Origin: JAWLFY01 sp041685355 | GTDB lineage: Bacteria; Planctomycetota; Planctomycetia; Pirellulales; Pirellulaceae | Direction of reading: 5' to 3' | NCBI GenBank assembly: GCA_041685355.1 | Contig: JAWLFY010000115.1 | Coordinates: 1-16,328 of the forward strand | Length of the DNA stretch: 16,328 nt | Shown here: one piece after another, positions 13,801-16,328 of the stretch | Layout: each line of letters starts with the position of its first letter | Numbering within the stretch: the first letter of the stretch is position 1 | Translations under genes and position numbers: made by a program | Notes under the pieces: generated by a model | What the model was told of the DNA's origin: nothing | Seen by the model: the letters and a program-made list of their open reading frames with translations, nothing else | The model's database searches: none

Positions 13801-14833
13801 GCGTCGAACGGACCAACCCGCCCGGAACCGCGACGATCGGGCCGTCCCCCAAGTTCTCCGCCTCCTGGCCGCTCGTTACGTCGAACGCGATCCCGCTGTT
13901 GAAAAACATCGGGCCGACCGCCATCGTCGCGAACCCGCCCCGTTTGCCGTACTGCTGCAAATGAAAGTACTCGAACTCGCCCGTCGCCAAATCGAACGAT
14001 GCCGGCACCGCACGTCCGGTCGGGACCAACAACCGCGGTGACGAACCGGCCTCCGACGCGTCGTCGTCGGTGTTGGGGGCATCGCCATCCTCTGAACCTC
14101 CATCCGGGAACGAGACGTTGGTCTCTTCCGTCCCCGAGACCACCAAGTAGCCCTGTGCCGAGACCCCGCTCTCCGCCTCCGCCCCGCCATGTGGCTGCGA
14201 CATGTAGATCCCGCCCGAATCGTCGTTCGTCCAAACCGGCTCGCCGTCCTCGGCGCCAACCGCATGGACGAAAATCTCGTCTGTCGGCCAGATCCCCGCC
14301 GCGTAGTACACCACGTCATCGACGACGACCGGACCACCCCGTGCCGGCCACTTCGAGATCAGCTGTCCGTTCCCAAGCCGCAGACTCCCATCGAGCCCTC
14401 CACGACGGCTCCACACCACCTCGCCGTCGAAGTCCAAACAGGACAGATGCCCGTCATCGCTAACCACAAACAATCGGTCTCGCCACACCGCCGGCGCGAA
14501 CCGGATCGGACCGTCGGCAACGAAGATCGGACCCCCTTCCCCGCTCGCCAAGTCGAGCCGGTACAACGCGTGGTCCGCCGAGCTGCCGAAGAACACCGCT
14601 CCGTCCGCGATCACCGGCTGGTACGCCTGGTCGAACGACATTCGACCGCTACGGGGCCACGCCGGATCCGAACGCCCCGCCTCGTAACGCCAAACCGGCG
14701 TCACCGCACCGTCTAACCCTTGCGGTGTATAACCCGAACGAGTCGCGTCGCCTCGGTACGTCGGCCAATCCCCCGACGCCGTCCCGAACGACACCACCAT
14801 CGACACCAACACGACCCGCAACATCAACGACAT
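10835..14833 (-). CDS. Large secreted PQQ-like propeller / methyltransferase-like / chitobiase-C / concanavalin-like protein
   Basis: A 1332-residue multidomain protein. Residues 1-21 are a signal peptide (cleavage near TASG|DW). Residues 22-445 form a PQQ-like (BamB-type) propeller starting DWPTYRGDATRSGYTP, with an acidic linker at 244-266. Residues about 485-630 look like a Rossmann SAM methyltransferase: CLDFGCGEGDLAAALA (505-520, motif I), YAVDDDPESV (528-537, acidic end of strand 2), VHHVDDLERLP (556-566), ANLVVSG (572-578), LRPYGGVVRFGRP (615-627). Residues 642-1060 are a second propeller segment, from GEWTHQY to the Cys-rich region CW...GCTCSY (1026-1050). Residues 1068-1140 resemble the chitobiase C-terminal domain (IRYTTDGSSPT, 1092-1102). 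Residues 1150-1330 resemble a concanavalin-like/DUF1080 sheet domain. The start has GGAG at spacing 10; the open frame to 15250 overlaps moaD and is not used. Function is unknown. Confidence 0.82.
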   Translation of the reverse strand: MSLMLRVVLVSMVVSFGTASGDWPTYRGDATRSGYTPQGLDGAVTPVWRYEAGRSDPAWPRSGRMSFDQAYQPVIADGAVFFGSSADHALYRLDLASGEGGPIFVADGPIRFAPAVWRDRLFVVSDDGHLSCLDFDGEVVWSRRGGLDGSLRLGNGQLISKWPARGGPVVVDDVVYYAAGIWPTDEIFVHAVGAEDGEPVWTNDDSGGIYMSQPHGGAEAESGVSAQGYLVVSGTEETNVSFPDGGSEDGDAPNTDDDASEAGSSPRLLVPTGRAVPASFDLATGEFEYFHLQQYGKRGGFATMAVGPMFFNSGIAFDVTSGQEAENLGDGPIVAVPGGLVRSTRGGVIAYRWTRQTKTDRRGNQSESWGLKPDWSSDGVDGGNSLIVAGNIVVAGGEGVVTLLERDSGAVIARHDVDGTVYGLAASDGRLVASTDSGVVVGFGPARGSKSDGASREGTRVTVRGPASETGLASAESALAEMGNAATRRAAEEILDAGGVREGYCLDFGCGEGDLAAALAMQSELRIYAVDDDPESVRVARERLRAAGLYGTRVTVHHVDDLERLPHPRYFANLVVSGRSVDGAWVPDVDGVEESDRGAESRRLGEPDGGYRPCLRPYGGVVRFGRPGEMRTARRGALRGAGEWTHQYGSASNQLCSSDELIEGPLGMLWYRDIDIDVPPRHGRAPAPLFSEGLLYHEGIDELVCVDAYNGRVVWRHALPGVLKAYDGDELMGVAGTGSNFCIGDAGVYVRQEGHCVRLDRRTGEVLGKFSAPPQADGEPGTWGYVAVEGNRLYGSLADRGHQVTYRFRATTGDMSDQLTESRTIFVMDSESGELKWRYDAKDSIRHNAIAADADHVYVIDRPQATFDRTKEGKSGDHPPGVLLALDAETGKEAWRNEQQIDGTMLAVSPEHRRLLMSYQPTRFSLASEVGGMISAFSTDDGTQTWRNDASYASRPLINDYTVYAQGGSWDLLTGEEQPFDFSRSYGCGVLAGARNMMVFRSATLGYYDLHGSGETQNYGGMRPGCWINAIPAGGLVMVPDASAGCTCSYLNQSWMALEPIGVSTPVVEPAGGSFAEPVEVRIEHPDREGTIRYTTDGSSPTSTSTAYDGALMIEADTRLRARFFTDNGRLSRSVDRSFTIDPNTLPLEDSSWRVWDVPGNPASAPSDWSVEAGVVKQRSNIYLGSATETDPEVERYGTLRIFGPGASFTDGRIEAEIRSADDDGIGLAFRCEDAEHHYLWAADLQRRFRILARKDGDDYRLLARNDLGYGRNEWLKLRIDLDGDRIRVTVDGEEDFSVRDGRFGKGTIALYSWGSTNVEFRKVRFERRGER
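12944..13381 (-). other. Methyltransferase-like domain inserted between propeller segments
   Basis: This part of the large secreted protein (residues about 485-630) carries the class I SAM methyltransferase signature: glycine-rich motif I DFGCGEG, an acidic residue at the end of the next strand (YAVDDD), a DD-containing motif III region, and a final LRPYGGVV strand typical of the family's LRPGG. The stretch between motif IV and the last strand (about 580-610) is short and acidic. SAM is not expected outside the cytoplasm, so activity is uncertain. Confidence 0.65.
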
Positions 14834-14846
14834 CTCTGAAACTCTC

Positions 14847-14877
14847 CGTAGCGGAAGTCGTAAAGACTCCCGGCGAC
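14847..14877 (+). repeat. GTAAA-loop hairpin element, copy 3
   Basis: GGAAGTC (14853-14859) pairs with GACTCCC (14865-14871) around GTAAA with one mismatch. It lies in the leader of the propeller gene; its left edge (CGTAG) abuts the GGAG ribosome site at 14844-14847, so the element borders or contributes to it. Confidence 0.6.
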
Positions 14878-14910
14878 GCGGCCTTGAACAACACCCCGAC
14901 CAACCCACCC

Positions 14911-14941
14911 CGTCGCGGAAGCCGTGAAGGATTCCGACGCC
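14911..14941 (+). repeat. GTGAA-loop hairpin element, copy 4
   Basis: GGAAGCC (14917-14923) pairs with GGATTCC (14929-14935) around GTGAA with one mismatch. It lies in the divergent region, just upstream of the candidate moaD promoter. Confidence 0.6.
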
Positions 14942-14961
14942 ACAATCGTAACCGATCGACC

Positions 14962-14970
14962 TGCTACAAT
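14962..14970 (+). promoter_or_regulatory. Extended -10 promoter candidate (TGCTACAAT) for the moaD-like/thiF-like pair
   Basis: TACAAT (14965-14970) matches the -10 consensus at five of six positions and has the TGn extension directly before it, which can substitute for a -35 box. No good -35 hexamer is seen. It points toward the sulfur-carrier gene, whose start is 88 bases downstream. Confidence 0.4.
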
Positions 14971-15058
14971 CCCCGTCCCTTCGCCGAAGATTCATTCGGC
15001 GGCTGTTCTGTAGGCCGACGGCTCGTGACCCGCATTTCCCCGCTTCCCGAGACGCCCG

Positions 15059-15376
15059 ATGACCGACATCGACACCCCCACCACCGAACTGACCCTCGAG
15101 CTCACCGGCCCGCTCGAGCGGGCCGTCGGTCACAGCGAGTTGACCGTCCCGGCGGCCCCCAACGACCGGCTCGGACAGGTGATCGGGCGACTCGTACGCA
15201 AGCACCCCGACGCGGCGTCGCTGTTGGCCGAGCCGACCTATTTCGACCAAAACGAAGGGAGTTTTCCCCCCGGGTTCTTAGTGATCCGCGACGGGGCCGC
15301 GATCGATGCCCGTTTGGAAACCCCCGTCGCCGCCGGTCAGCGACTGACATTGATGCCGATGATCAGCGGCGGCTAA
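15059..15376 (+). CDS. MoaD/ThiS-like ubiquitin-fold sulfur carrier
   Basis: A 105-residue protein with the beta-grasp pattern of MoaD/ThiS and the defining C-terminal di-glycine (LTLMPMISGG, 96-105), which is adenylated and then converted to a thiocarboxylate. MoaD proteins are usually about 80-90 residues; the extra length lies at the N terminus and in the loop around 55-70 (EPTYFDQNEGSFPPG). The adjacent downstream gene encodes an E1-like enzyme that would activate the di-glycine, so they are likely partners. Whether the sulfur goes to molybdopterin/tungstopterin, thiamin or another product cannot be told: no other cofactor gene is in the window. The start at 15059 is the first ATG; the ribosome site is weak. 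Confidence 0.85.
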   Translation: MTDIDTPTTELTLELTGPLERAVGHSELTVPAAPNDRLGQVIGRLVRKHPDAASLLAEPTYFDQNEGSFPPGFLVIRDGAAIDARLETPVAAGQRLTLMPMISGG

Positions 15377-15417
15377 CCCATCACCCCAAACCCCAAACAA
15401 AATCCACCAACCACCCC

Positions 15418-15448
15418 CGTAGCGGAAGCCGTGAAGACTTCCGACGCC
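15418..15448 (+). repeat. GTGAA-loop hairpin element, copy 5
   Basis: GGAAGCC (15424-15430) pairs with GACTTCC (15436-15442) around GTGAA with one mismatch. It lies between the sulfur-carrier and E1-like genes. The GTG of its loop (15431) begins the longest open frame of the downstream gene, which is misleading as a start. The 41 bases before it are C/A-rich low-complexity sequence. Confidence 0.65.
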
Positions 15449-15481
15449 TCCACACCCCAACCCGCCGGCAAGCAACCGTCG

Positions 15482-16231
15482 ATGACCAACCTCCCACCCC
15501 TCACCGACGAAGAACGAGCCACCTACGAGTGGCAACTCGACGTCCGCGACTTCGGCGAAACGGGGCAGCGCCGCTTGAAAGGCTCCAGCGTCCTCATCAG
15601 CCGAGTCGGGGGGCTCGGGTCCGTCGTCGCTTACGAGCTCGCCGCAGCCGGGGTCGGCCGCTTGATCCTCGCCCACGCCGGGAACGTCAAGCCGTCCGAC
15701 CTGAACCGCCAGCTCCTAATGACCCACGACTGGCTCGGCAAGCCGCGAGTCGAATCCGCCGCGCGTCGGCTCAAGGAGCTCAACCCGCGGCTCGAGATCG
15801 TCTCGGTCCCCGAGAACGTCACCGAAGCGAACGCCGAACGGCTGATCGGGATGGCCGACTGCGTGGTCGACGCGGCCCCGATGTTTCAGGAGCGGCTCGC
15901 GATGAACGACGCCGCCGAGGCCCGACAGATCCCGGTCGTGGAAGCCGCGATGTACGAGCTCGAAGCCTCGCTCACCGCCATCCGACCGCCGCGAACGAGA
16001 CGTTTCCGCGAGCTCGTCCCCGACGTCCCCAGCGGCTGGACGCGAAGGTTCCCCGTCTTCGGCGCCGTCAGCGGCACGATCGCGTGCCTAGCGGCGATGG
16101 AAGCGATCAAGCTCCTCGCCGGTTTCGGGCAACCGCTCGACAACCGGATGCTCCGGATCGACATGCGGACGATGCGAACCGTCACGATCGACCTCGGCAA
16201 ACCCACTGACAGCGAGTCCCCAACCGGCTAA
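15482..16231 (+). CDS. ThiF/MoeB/HesA-family E1-like adenylyltransferase (non-canonical)
   Basis: A 249-residue E1-like enzyme predicted to adenylate the C-terminal glycine of the sulfur carrier encoded just upstream. The helix TYEWQLDVRDFGETGQRRLK (14-33) replaces the usual RYxRQ opening. The nucleotide loop is RVGGLG (41-46), NRQ (75-77) retains Arg76, GKPRVESA (86-93) retains Lys87, and VVDAAP (128-133) retains D130. Several usual residues are changed: the DxD before NLxRQ reads HAG (65-67), the Asn of SNL is D73, and the DctDN motif is DAAP. There is no catalytic Cys in the ThiF position and no CxxC zinc site; only C127 and C202 are present. The C-terminal AMEAIKLLAGFGQPL (205-219) is standard. 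Start: ATG 15482 fits the family; the frame from GTG 15431 begins in a repeat. tRNA-Arg follows 21 bases after the stop. Confidence 0.83.
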   Translation: MTNLPPLTDEERATYEWQLDVRDFGETGQRRLKGSSVLISRVGGLGSVVAYELAAAGVGRLILAHAGNVKPSDLNRQLLMTHDWLGKPRVESAARRLKELNPRLEIVSVPENVTEANAERLIGMADCVVDAAPMFQERLAMNDAAEARQIPVVEAAMYELEASLTAIRPPRTRRFRELVPDVPSGWTRRFPVFGAVSGTIACLAAMEAIKLLAGFGQPLDNRMLRIDMRTMRTVTIDLGKPTDSESPTG

Positions 16232-16252
16232 ACTTCGTCAGTCACAAATCAA

Positions 16253-16326
<74 letters not shown>

Positions 16327-16328
16327 CT

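Noticed and set aside
14834..15250. N-terminal extension of the large propeller protein
   Set aside because: It overlaps the sulfur-carrier gene on the other strand and two hairpin repeats, while a signal peptide with a GGAG site starts at 14833.
15431..15481. GTG start for the E1-like gene
   Set aside because: The GTG is the loop of hairpin copy 5 and the 17 residues it adds are not family-like; ATG 15482 fits better.
14725..16209. Long plus-strand open frame (494 codons) across the right end
   Set aside because: Arg/Pro-rich and out of frame with both the sulfur-carrier and E1-like genes, which are recognisable.

Overview
The window is GC-rich, densely packed DNA that looks like a member of the Planctomycetota, probably close to the Pirellulales. 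This is inferred from gene content (secreted PQQ-like propeller proteins, a secreted ThuA-type protein, a BNR-propeller protein of the 'sialidase family' kind, an M20D amidohydrolase with a signal peptide) and from short hairpin repeats at gene borders. No taxonomic marker gene is present, so the lineage is an inference.

Left part (1-2501): the 3' end of a plus-strand serine-hydrolase/beta-lactamase-family gene converges on a minus-strand M20D metallo-amidohydrolase. A GCAA-loop hairpin repeat overlaps the serine-hydrolase stop codon. Then comes a 381-base divergent intergenic region holding a 7/21-base minisatellite and an inverted repeat.

Central operon (2502-8400, plus strand): BNR-propeller secreted protein, KDPG/KHG aldolase (eda-like), 2-keto-3-deoxygluconate kinase (kdgK-like), a fused TctC-TctB protein and TctA. 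The aldolase/kinase and kinase/TctCB pairs share ATGA stop-start overlaps, and TctA begins within a few bases of the TctCB stop. Read together, this is a sugar-acid uptake and degradation locus: the tripartite tricarboxylate transporter brings in a carboxylated sugar (KDG or a precursor), the kinase makes KDPG, and the aldolase splits it to pyruvate and glyceraldehyde 3-phosphate. The BNR protein would act outside the cytoplasm on a glycan source. Sugar-acid specificity is inferred from context.

Minus-strand block (8474-14833): a ThuA-domain secreted protein, a class-2-like dihydroorotate dehydrogenase with unusual active-site residues, and a 1332-residue secreted protein. That large protein has two PQQ-like propeller segments separated by a Rossmann methyltransferase-like domain, followed by a chitobiase-C-like domain and a concanavalin-like domain.

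Right part (14834-16328): a divergent promoter region, then a MoaD/ThiS-like sulfur carrier and a non-canonical E1-like (ThiF/MoeB/HesA) adenylyltransferase on the plus strand, then tRNA-Arg(UCG) ending two bases before the window edge.

Five copies of a hairpin element (loop GTGAA or GTAAA, always in the same orientation) sit at 8384, 10746, 14847, 14911 and 15418. The stem of the 10746 copy differs from the others by compensatory changes. The most notable items are the TctC-TctB fusion that appears to have replaced TctB's first membrane helix, the propeller/methyltransferase chimera, the non-canonical sulfur-carrier activation pair, and the hairpin repeat family.
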